Source of the DNA: Acidobacteria bacterium UBA2161
GTDB taxonomy: Bacteria; Acidobacteriota; Vicinamibacteria; Vicinamibacterales; UBA823
Reading direction: 5' to 3'
Assembly: GCA_002328835.1 (NCBI GenBank)
Contig: DCWN01000004.1
Location: 9,125 to 15,936, forward strand
Length of the DNA stretch: 6,812 bases
Each line of letters opens with the position of its first letter. The first letter of the stretch is position 1. Both the position numbers and the translations under genes were made by a program. Shown in pieces: positions 1 through 5,512 of this stretch. Below the pieces are notes generated by a model. It saw only the letters and a program-made list of their open reading frames with translations. It ran no database searches and had not been told where the DNA came from.

Positions 1-86
1 TCGTCGGGCGGCGGCCCGCCGCATCCGGAGAAGACGCCAATCAGGCCGCAGAGGACGATCGCGTGGAAGCGAATGGAATCCGTCAT
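1..86 (-). CDS. Putative lipoprotein, N-terminal 28 residues only (gene continues beyond the window)
   Basis: Reading leftward from an ATG at 86-84, 28 codons stay open to the window edge. They encode a short charged n-region (MTDSIRFH), a hydrophobic stretch (AIVLCGLIGVF) and a lipobox F19-S20-G21 before Cys22, followed by GGPPPD. This is a typical bacterial lipoprotein signal peptide. The residue after the lipidated Cys is Gly, not Asp, which by the E. coli rule points to the outer membrane. An in-frame TAG lies four codons upstream, so ATG 86 is the earliest start. The start lies 69 bp downstream of the oxidoreductase stop on the same strand, so it may be the last visible gene of that operon. 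Its GGAG and ATG both fall in the inner arm of a perfect inverted repeat (84-108), and the GGAG is only 2 nt from the ATG, closer than usual. The mature function cannot be told from what is visible. Confidence 0.6.
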   Translation of the reverse strand, partial: MTDSIRFHAIVLCGLIGVFSGCGGPPPD

Positions 87-108
87 TGCTCCGATCTACG
101 GAGCAATG
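84..108. promoter_or_regulatory. Perfect 10-bp inverted repeat covering the start codon of the lipoprotein gene
   Basis: The arms at 84-93 and 99-108 are exact reverse complements (cattgctccg / cggagcaatg) around a 5-nt loop. On the minus-strand transcript the 3' arm contains GGAG and the ATG of the lipoprotein gene, so a folded RNA would hide the ribosome-entry site. No T-tract follows, so it is not a standard intrinsic terminator. As DNA it could equally be an operator. The structure is seen directly; its role is inferred. Confidence 0.55.
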
Positions 109-155
109 GGCCGGCAGGTTCGAGTCTCGGCGGGTCAGGGTGTGTCCGCCGCTTG

Positions 156-1163
156 CTAGGCCCCGGTGACGCCTTCCCAGCGAGCGTTCTCGGCGCTGCG
201 GACGATCGCGTCGATTACCGCCATGTTGGCCACGGCGTCGCTGAGCGGCGTCGGCACCGGCGTATCGTTCAGAATCGCCTGCGAGAACAGTTCGCCCTGA
301 ATCGCGTAGTGATTACTGCGCTCGAGGGTGATCGCTTCGGTCGCGCCGTCGGCGTGCTGCCACCTGAGCCGGGTCGGGCGGTCGGTCGGCGGGTTGAATG
401 GAATCTCCACCTCGACGCGGCCTGCGTCGCCGAGCAGGTTGACGCGTTGATACGGCGCCGCCTGCGTCGAGCAGCTAAAGGCCGACGCGCCGCCGTCGAA
501 CTGCAGGAGCGCGGAAGTGTGGCGGTCGGTGCCGAAGCGGGGGTCGCGGTCGATCGTGGCGCAGACCCGCACCGGCTCGGCCTCGAATAGCCACCGCGAC
601 ACCGAGATCGGATAGCAGCCGATGTCCAGCAGTCCGCCGCCGCCGATGTCGGCCTGATTGCGCACGTTGGCGGCGTCGTCGTTGAAGTAGCTGAAGGTCG
701 ACTCGATGCTCCGCAGGCGCCCGATGCCGCCGGTCCGGACGATCTCTCGCGCCCGCACCCACTGCGGATGGTGGCGGTACATGAACGCCTCCATGACCTT
801 CAGTTCCGGATGGAGCGCTGCCGCATCGACCAGCTGTTTCGCCTCGGCGGCCGAGAGGGCGATCGGCTTCTCGCAGAGGACGTGCTTGCCGGCCTCGAGC
901 GCCTTGATGGTCCAGGGCACGTGCAGATGGTTCGGCAGGGGATTGTAGACGGCGTTGATGCGCCCATCGGCCAGTAACGCTTCGTACGACGCGTGGGCGG
1001 TGGAGAGCCCCAAGCGCTCGGCGGCGGCCTGGGCCCCGTCGAGGCGGCGCGAGGCGATGGCGACGACGTCGCACGACGGCGCCTGCTGCATCGCGGGAAT
1101 GACCTGCGCCAGGCCGATCTGGGCGGTGCTGAGGACGCCCCATCTGATCGCGGTCGCGGCCAT
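156..1163 (-). CDS. Gfo/Idh/MocA-family NAD(P)-dependent oxidoreductase
   Basis: A 335-residue cytoplasmic dehydrogenase of normal family length. The N-terminal Rossmann fold starts with IRWGVLSTAQIG (residues 6-17), and its second strand ends in ASRR (37-40), where two arginines suggest NADP preference. The family EKP motif is at 98-100 (Lys99 probably catalytic). The C-terminal domain opens with YRHHP (129-133) and carries GGGGLLDIGCYPI (174-186), the substrate-site motif with Asp180 and Tyr184. Having Tyr where many relatives have His resembles the dihydrodiol/D-xylose dehydrogenase branch, so a sugar or diol oxidation is plausible, but the substrate is not readable. The ATG at 1163 follows a GGTGAGAG stretch and lies 6 bp after the stop of the small upstream gene, which suggests translational coupling. 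The stop is TAG at 158-156. Confidence 0.9.
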   Translation of the reverse strand: MAATAIRWGVLSTAQIGLAQVIPAMQQAPSCDVVAIASRRLDGAQAAAERLGLSTAHASYEALLADGRINAVYNPLPNHLHVPWTIKALEAGKHVLCEKPIALSAAEAKQLVDAAALHPELKVMEAFMYRHHPQWVRAREIVRTGGIGRLRSIESTFSYFNDDAANVRNQADIGGGGLLDIGCYPISVSRWLFEAEPVRVCATIDRDPRFGTDRHTSALLQFDGGASAFSCSTQAAPYQRVNLLGDAGRVEVEIPFNPPTDRPTRLRWQHADGATEAITLERSNHYAIQGELFSQAILNDTPVPTPLSDAVANMAVIDAIVRSAENARWEGVTGA

Positions 1164-1169
1164 CGTCTC

Positions 1170-1343
1170 TCACCGGCCCAGGAACGTGCGGACCGTGCCG
1201 TTCACGCGCTCCGGCTCGCGCGGCGCGATCGACGAAGTCCGGTCACCGAGCTCCACGGTCTGGAGCGGTGGCGCCTCGGCGGCCAGGAGCGGAGCGGCGG
1301 GCAGCGGGGGGAGGAACAACAACGGCAGCACGTGTCGGAACAT
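1170..1343 (-). CDS. Small putative exported peptide (57 aa), unrecognised
   Basis: I do not recognise this protein. From ATG 1343 it encodes MFRH, a hydrophobic leucine/proline-rich core (VLPLLFLPPLPAAPLLA) and an Ala-Glu-Ala cleavage-like site near residue 24. A charged mature part of about 33 residues follows, ending in TFLGR. This is a Sec-type signal peptide pattern. ATG 1343 is chosen because GGAGG (1354-1350) stands 6 nt before it; an in-frame ATG at 1358 (62 aa) has no comparable Shine-Dalgarno. The gene lies 21 bp after the porin stop and 6 bp before the oxidoreductase ATG, which fits a real cistron in an operon. It may be a periplasmic accessory peptide, a remnant of a longer protein, or merely a leader that couples translation. 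No cysteine or known motif is present in the mature part. Confidence 0.5.
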   Translation of the reverse strand: MFRHVLPLLFLPPLPAAPLLAAEAPPLQTVELGDRTSSIAPREPERVNGTVRTFLGR

Positions 1344-1349
1344 CGGGAT

Positions 1350-1354
1350 CCTCC
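1350..1354 (-). promoter_or_regulatory. Ribosome binding site deciding the start of the small exported peptide
   Basis: GGAGG on the minus strand, 6 nt before ATG 1343. It lies inside the reading frame that would begin at ATG 1358, which favours the shorter, 57-residue product. Confidence 0.55.
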
Positions 1355-1364
1355 GCATCTAACT

Positions 1365-2783
1365 CTACTGGAGACGGAACCGGACGATGAGGCCCCACTT
1401 GTTGCTACCGGAGATGGATGCCTCGGGGTTGGGGCCGGCGATCGGCTCGATCCCGGAGACCCATCGGTAGGGGTTCGAGTGATCGTTGTAGGTGAGCGCC
1501 ACGGTGACGGCATTCCTGAAGTCGGCATAGACGCGGACGGCGGTCGACCGCTCCTTCCTCCCTAGTCGGACCTCGGACCCCTCGAGGTCGAGGAGCGCGA
1601 TGAGCGAGTCATCACGACTGAGTTCCTCCCGGGTGAAGACCGTCCCGACCCGCATGTTCGAGGTCAGCGGCGCAGAGAGGTCAGCGCCGACGTAGTAGCC
1701 CGGCTTGTCGAGCGGCCCGGTATCGAGGCCGAGCAGTTCGGCCGAGGTCTCCGTCAGGCCCCAGGTGTAGCGGGCGTACTCGCCGAAGACCCGCGCGTAC
1801 TCGTTCACGCGATACTGCGCCGAGATGACGACGGCGTCGTCGTGTCGCTTGCTCGCGTAGAAGTTCGGCAGGCGCTCGACCTTCGAGCCGGTGAAGCCCT
1901 TCTTCCACGTCGCCCTCACGTCCAGCCCCTCGAGCGGTTCGATGCGGCCCGAGACCAGGGTGGTCAGCGCGGAGTTCGAGTCGAACGACCCGTCCTGGAA
2001 GTAGAAGTAGTCGTAGTCACGGAACTTGTTGCCATCGCCGAGAAACGCCGCGCCACTCACCGTCGCCCAGTCGGTAAGGGTGTAGTCGAGACCGAGGCCG
2101 AAGTTGCTCTCGGCGTTGATCCGCTGGATGTGCGTGGCGTCCTTGGCACTGAACGACCCCATCGCCTCCCAGTCGAATCCGATCGGCAGCATGAAGCGCC
2201 CGAACGTCAGGCCCAAGCGATCGCCGCCGTACTGGACATGCGCCTGGCGAATCGGTCCCTGCTGGCTCACCGGGTCGAGCGCCACGAACCGGTAGTCGTC
2301 CACACGCAGGCGGCCGTCGGGCTCGCACTCGACCACGGGCCCGATCGCCTGTGGCGTGTTCGGGTAGAAGAAGCCCTCCTCGCCGCAGGCAGGCAATGGG
2401 CGAGTCTCGTTGACGGGGTTGATCTCAATCAGGTAGCTGACGCGCTCGCTCAGGTCGCCGAACAGTCCAATGATCGCGTAGCCCAAGCGGCCCTGCTTCT
2501 CGAAGCCGAGTGTGGCCACGGCCGCGTCGTGGATGTAGCCCGCCATGAACGACAGGCGGATGCGGAGCTTGTCGGAATCGGGCAGCGCGAACCCCGAGGC
2601 CGCGGCCTCGTCCTCCTGCACGGCGACCTGGGAGGCCGCGGGCTCGCCTGGCTCCTGTGGCTGCTGCGCGCCTACGTCGGTCTGGCCGACGGCGAGCGCG
2701 AAGGCGAACGCCGTACATGCAACGACAAGGGGGACGCTTCCGACGGACGGCGACAGGGGCAGGCGATCGGGGTGTGTGGGCAC
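1365..2783 (-). CDS. Outer-membrane beta-barrel porin-like protein
   Basis: A 472-residue exported protein. Residues 1-39 form a long signal peptide with hydrophobic core PLVVACTAFAFALAVG (18-33) and cleavage likely after VGA (37-39), followed by a Gln/Pro/Glu/Ala-rich linker to about residue 65. The rest has amphipathic beta-strand texture with aromatic girdle residues, for example LRIRLSFMAGYIH, LGLTFGRFMLPIGFDW and WGLIVRFRLQ at the C-terminus. The stretch in which a strand is followed by GRFMLPIGF resembles phosphate-selective porin O/P-type barrels, but the family call is tentative and no substrate can be assigned. Two cysteines (133 and 153) bracket what looks like an external loop and could form a disulfide. 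The last residue is Gln rather than the usual Phe. The start is GTG at 2783 with only a weak ribosome site. The gene follows the PilZ gene by 54 bp and precedes the small exported peptide. Confidence 0.78.
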   Translation of the reverse strand: MPTHPDRLPLSPSVGSVPLVVACTAFAFALAVGQTDVGAQQPQEPGEPAASQVAVQEDEAAASGFALPDSDKLRIRLSFMAGYIHDAAVATLGFEKQGRLGYAIIGLFGDLSERVSYLIEINPVNETRPLPACGEEGFFYPNTPQAIGPVVECEPDGRLRVDDYRFVALDPVSQQGPIRQAHVQYGGDRLGLTFGRFMLPIGFDWEAMGSFSAKDATHIQRINAESNFGLGLDYTLTDWATVSGAAFLGDGNKFRDYDYFYFQDGSFDSNSALTTLVSGRIEPLEGLDVRATWKKGFTGSKVERLPNFYASKRHDDAVVISAQYRVNEYARVFGEYARYTWGLTETSAELLGLDTGPLDKPGYYVGADLSAPLTSNMRVGTVFTREELSRDDSLIALLDLEGSEVRLGRKERSTAVRVYADFRNAVTVALTYNDHSNPYRWVSGIEPIAGPNPEASISGSNKWGLIVRFRLQ

Positions 2784-2837
2784 GGCTCGGTCTCGACTGG
2801 CTCGGGGATCATCGCGATCCGGGGTTGAATCCGACGG

Positions 2838-3641
2838 TCAGCCTTGGCGCAGGTCGTACTTCAATTGCTGCAGCCGGGCGGAGAACTTGGCGATCACGTC
2901 CGGGTCGGTGCTGGCAAAGGTGATGCCGGTGCGGTAGTGGGGGCGGCCGATGCCGCTCAACGTCACCGTGTCGTCGTCGACCACGGCCTCTTCGCCCTTG
3001 GGCATCCGCTCCACGTCGTAGAAGGTGGGGGTCGTGCCGGACTTCGGCAACTCGAAGGCGCACCAGACGACGGTGCCGCTGAGCTTGGCGAGGCCATCTT
3101 CCTTCGGCAAGGTGATCCGGATCCGCTTGTGCGGCCGCAACGCCTCGGGAGAGATGATCTGAGCGCCCGTCGCCGACAGGTTCACGAGCATCGTCTCGCT
3201 GCCGTCGACCCGGAGGGTGATGCCGGTCATCACCGGAACCCGTCCGGTATCGCGCTGCGGGAGGGGTTCGGCGCGTTGCGCCCTGGCGACCAGCGATTCG
3301 GCAAGTTGCCCGACAGACGGCGGCGAGGTCATCAGCCCGGCGACTTCCTTCTCGCCGACGATCCAGATCTGAAGATCGCCGAACTTGGGATCCCACTGCA
3401 GGCGCCTCATGAAATCGCGCCCCGCGTTCGTGGCGCCCACGGCCTGTTCGACGATCACGGCGGGCCGATAGCGGTCGATCGTCTCGATGGCGCCATCGAG
3501 GTCGGACGCGCTCAGCATCGCGACCGGTGCGGTCGCCACGACCGCCCTCCGCCACTGATCGGCAATCGGCTCGGAAGCGATGAAGACCGCGCGCTGGTTC
3601 GCGGCGGGTGGGCCGGGCTGACGTGGTGGCTCGCCGGGCAT
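2838..3641 (-). CDS. PilZ-domain protein with degenerate receiver-like N-terminal domain
   Basis: From ATG 3641 the protein has 267 residues. Residues 16-122 have the alternating strand/helix pattern of a response-regulator receiver (AVFIASEP, then AVIVEQ, then LQIWIVG), but the acidic pocket is Ser-Glu and the phospho-acceptor position is Glu/Gln rather than Asp, so it is probably not phosphorylated. Residues 128-267 are a PilZ domain: RDTGR (130-134) is the RxxxR motif and NLSATG (154-159) the (D/N)xSxxG motif, both needed for c-di-GMP binding. The domain closes with RTGITF (237-242). A long insertion (about 197-234) separates the last strands. A cytosolic c-di-GMP sensor is the natural reading; its target is unknown. 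The frame stays open upstream to a TTG at 3722, giving 294 residues, but that start lies 22 bp from the tRNA gene and has no good ribosome site. ATG 3641 lacks a Shine-Dalgarno but has TATAAT just upstream. Confidence 0.82.
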   Translation of the reverse strand: MPGEPPRQPGPPAANQRAVFIASEPIADQWRRAVVATAPVAMLSASDLDGAIETIDRYRPAVIVEQAVGATNAGRDFMRRLQWDPKFGDLQIWIVGEKEVAGLMTSPPSVGQLAESLVARAQRAEPLPQRDTGRVPVMTGITLRVDGSETMLVNLSATGAQIISPEALRPHKRIRITLPKEDGLAKLSGTVVWCAFELPKSGTTPTFYDVERMPKGEEAVVDDDTVTLSGIGRPHYRTGITFASTDPDVIAKFSARLQQLKYDLRQG

Positions 3642-3650
3642 AGGGGAGAG

Positions 3651-3656
3651 ATTATA
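3651..3656 (-). promoter_or_regulatory. TATAAT -10-like box immediately before the PilZ start
   Basis: A perfect TATAAT on the minus strand ends 9 nt before ATG 3641. Transcription starting at the normal distance would leave a leader of only about 1-4 nt, that is, a nearly leaderless mRNA. This agrees with the lack of a Shine-Dalgarno before that ATG (the spacer is CTCTCCCCT). No convincing -35 hexamer is seen at 15-19 bp, so the call rests on the -10 box alone. Confidence 0.35.
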
Positions 3657-3744
3657 TGGCGAAAGCCCTTGTCCGGGAGAACTTGCCGCTGTCGGCCGGT
3701 GCCAGCCGAACCTGCCCTTCAACCCCTGGGAGCGGCAAGGTTGC

Positions 3745-3819
3745 TGGTGGGCCGCGATGGGATCGAACCATCGACACCGTGATTAAAAGTCACGTGCTCT
3801 ACCACTGAGCTAGCGGCCC
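3745..3819 (-). tRNA. tRNA-Lys, anticodon UUU
   Basis: The minus strand folds as a complete tRNA. The 7-bp acceptor stem is GGGCCGC (3819-3813) with GCGGCCC (3755-3749). The D-arm is GCTC/GAGC with loop AGTGGTA. The anticodon arm is CGTGA/TCACG with loop CTTTTAA, giving anticodon TTT (Lys). The variable loop is 5 nt, and the T-arm is GATGG/CCATC with loop TTCGATC. The discriminator is A (3748) and the CCA end is encoded (3747-3745). Every stem pairs perfectly. It sits between the sulfatase and the PilZ gene on the same strand. Confidence 0.97.
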
Positions 3820-3829
3820 CGGAAGGGAA

Positions 3830-3848
3830 CGCCCGACGTCGTCGGGCG
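3830..3848. repeat. 8-bp inverted repeat between sulfatase stop and tRNA-Lys; possible weak terminator
   Basis: cgcccgac (3830-3837) and gtcgggcg (3841-3848) are exact inverted copies around a 3-nt loop. In the minus-strand transcript this strong GC hairpin comes 42 nt after the sulfatase stop and is followed by TTCCCTTCC, too poor in T for a classic intrinsic terminator. It could end the arginase-sulfatase transcript or mark the 5' side of the tRNA transcript for processing. Confidence 0.35.
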
Positions 3849-3890
3849 GTGTCTATTGTGCCCGAAGTTCCGGTGTGTCGGTGGACCGAA

Positions 3891-5504
3891 TCAGTCGGAG
3901 CCATCGAACCCGGGCCGGGTGCCGGCGGCGCCGACCATCCGCTGCAGCGTGGCGCGAAGGTCGTCGACGACGTCGGGCTGCTGTTCGGCGAGGTTGTCGC
4001 GTTCCTGCGCGTCCTGCTCGAGGTCGAAGAGTTGGTCGATGTCGAGCAGGCCCGACTCGATCCCCTTGTCGTCGGCGATCCAGGCCTGGGTGTCGGCGGA
4101 GCCCGGGCGGATGTACTTCCAGCGGCCGCGCCGAAGCGCGAGCGTGAACGATTCCTCGATCAACGCCTCCCGGCCCTCACCGGATTCCCCGAGCCAGGCG
4201 TCGAGCAGGTCGGCGCTGTCGGGGGCGTCGCCGGGGCCGAGTGGGACGTCCACCAGCCGGGCGAGGGAGGCGACGAGGTCGACTTGACTGACCAGCGCGT
4301 CAGAGTTGCCGGCGGCGAGCGTCCCCGGCCACGACGCGATCGTGGGTACGCGCGTACCGGCTTCGTAGGCGCTGTACTTGCCGCCGCGGAACGGGCCGCT
4401 CGGCTGGTGGTCGCCCAGCGCCTCGACCGCATCGTCGCCGTAGCCGTCGTCGAGGACGGGGCCGTTGTCGCTCGTGAAGATCACGAGCGTCCGCTCATCG
4501 AGACCTCGGGTCCGCAGTGCGTCGATGAGTTCACCGGTGACCCAGTCCATCTGCGCGATGGCGTCGCCACGCGGACCCATCCCGGTGCGACCGACGAAGC
4601 GGTCGTGGGGAACCCGGGGAACATGGATGTCGTGGAACGAGAAGAACAGGAAGAACGGATCCGCCTGGTGGTCGTCGAGGAATCGGACGGCGCGATCGAG
4701 CAGGACGTCGGCCATCTCCTGGTCACGCCAGCGGGCGCGCTCGCCGCCCGACATGTAGCCGATGCGGCTGATGCCGTCGACGATCGTATCGCTATGCTGA
4801 TCGTCGGCCGGTTGGCGCAGCCGTTCTGGATGCGATCGGCCGGTCGGGGTGTCGTCGATCGGGTCGCCGTAGCTGATCGCGATCGGGTCGGCGGGGTCGA
4901 GGTCCACGACCCGGTTGCCCTCGAGGTAGACGGTCGGGACCCGGTCGCCGGTGGCCGGGAGGAGGAAGACATCGTCGAACCCCAGTTCGAGCGGTCCGGG
5001 CGCGATCGCGCCATTCCAGTCGACGTTGCCGGCGCCCAGCCCCAGGTGCCACTTTCCGACGATGCCGGTGGCGTAGCCCGCGTCGCTCAAGAGATCGGCG
5101 AGGGTTCGGGTCGTCGGCGGGATCAGGAGTGGAGCGTCGCCGGGCAAGATGTCGGCGTTCCGGCGGAAGGCGTAGCTACCGGTCAGCAGGGCATACCGCG
5201 ACGGTGTGCAGGTCGCCGCCGAGCTATGTGCGTCGGTGAAGCGCAGGCCCTCGGCCGCGAGCCGATCGATGTTCGGGGTCAGGTCGGCGGCGGCGCCGTA
5301 GGCACCGACATCGCCATAGCCGAGGTCGTCGACGTAGATGAGGACGATGTTCGGAGGTTCGGCTGAGGGAGGGTCCGCTGGCGCCGTCGCACGGCCGCAG
5401 GCCCCACAGACCATTGCCGCGATGAATGCGATGAGGACGCGCGCCGCGCGAGCGGCGTCGCAGCCGATCGGGTTGCGGGTCGAGGGCGCGTGCGTCGTCG
5501 TCAT
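3891..5504 (-). CDS. Type I sulfatase (formylglycine-dependent, arylsulfatase-like), exported
   Basis: A 537-residue sulfatase of usual length that hydrolyses sulfate esters of an unknown organic substrate. The N-terminus has a hydrophobic segment (ARVLIAFIAAMVCGAC, 21-36) for export; Cys36 could be lipidated, though the lipobox is imperfect. The metal site starts with VDDLGYGD (58-65; Asp59, Asp60). The formylglycine motif is CTPSR (99-103) followed by LLTG (106-109), so Cys99 is the residue oxidised by a sulfatase-maturating enzyme. GKWHLG (150-155) supplies Lys151 and His153, FHDIHVP (290-296) a further active-site His, SDNG (345-348) the second metal pair, and GGKYSAYEAGTRVP (374-387) the distal Lys376. 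All expected catalytic residues are present. No maturase gene is in the window. The start is ATG 5504, 8 bp after the arginase stop; no Shine-Dalgarno precedes it, so coupling or reinitiation is likely. The substrate (glycan or small aryl sulfate) cannot be told. Confidence 0.93.
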   Translation of the reverse strand: MTTTHAPSTRNPIGCDAARAARVLIAFIAAMVCGACGRATAPADPPSAEPPNIVLIYVDDLGYGDVGAYGAAADLTPNIDRLAAEGLRFTDAHSSAATCTPSRYALLTGSYAFRRNADILPGDAPLLIPPTTRTLADLLSDAGYATGIVGKWHLGLGAGNVDWNGAIAPGPLELGFDDVFLLPATGDRVPTVYLEGNRVVDLDPADPIAISYGDPIDDTPTGRSHPERLRQPADDQHSDTIVDGISRIGYMSGGERARWRDQEMADVLLDRAVRFLDDHQADPFFLFFSFHDIHVPRVPHDRFVGRTGMGPRGDAIAQMDWVTGELIDALRTRGLDERTLVIFTSDNGPVLDDGYGDDAVEALGDHQPSGPFRGGKYSAYEAGTRVPTIASWPGTLAAGNSDALVSQVDLVASLARLVDVPLGPGDAPDSADLLDAWLGESGEGREALIEESFTLALRRGRWKYIRPGSADTQAWIADDKGIESGLLDIDQLFDLEQDAQERDNLAEQQPDVVDDLRATLQRMVGAAGTRPGFDGSD

Positions 5505-5512
5505 CGGTAGCG

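Noticed and set aside
1..11. 11-base string tcgtcgggcgg shared with 3839-3849
   Set aside because: Very GC-rich and short, expected by chance. No flanking similarity that would suggest an attachment site or duplicated element.
117..126. tRNA T-loop-like string GGTTCGAGTC next to an anticodon-arm-like hairpin at 84-108
   Set aside because: The flanking bases do not form a T-stem, no acceptor stem is found, and the hairpin loop lacks the invariant T33. Not a tRNA.
1341..1358. Start of the small exported peptide at ATG 1358
   Set aside because: No clear Shine-Dalgarno before it, whereas the in-frame ATG at 1343 has GGAGG at ideal spacing.
2806..2820. GGATC/GATCC inverted repeat between the PilZ and porin genes
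   Set aside because: Only 5 bp of pairing with a mismatch just outside and no T-tract; not enough to call a terminator or operator.
3642..3722. N-terminal extension of the PilZ protein to a TTG start (27 extra residues)
   Set aside because: TTG start without a usable ribosome site, beginning 22 bp from the tRNA end. The extra residues look like non-coding composition, and TATAAT lies inside the stretch.
1842..3782. Two long plus-strand open frames (1842-2828 and 2844-3782) opposite the porin and PilZ genes
   Set aside because: Low-complexity Arg/Val/Glu/Gly products, no good ribosome sites and full overlap with convincing minus-strand genes; the second even runs through the tRNA. These are antisense shadows.
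3745..3819. tRNA-Lys as an integration site for a mobile element
   Set aside because: No integrase and no second copy of the tRNA 3' end were seen in the window, and the flanking genes look like ordinary chromosomal genes of similar composition.
3849..5366. Long open frame on the plus strand opposite the sulfatase gene
   Set aside because: It is the antisense of a gene with every sulfatase catalytic motif. Its product is a Val/Asp/Glu/Arg-rich run without recognisable motifs, as expected from GC-rich third-position bias.
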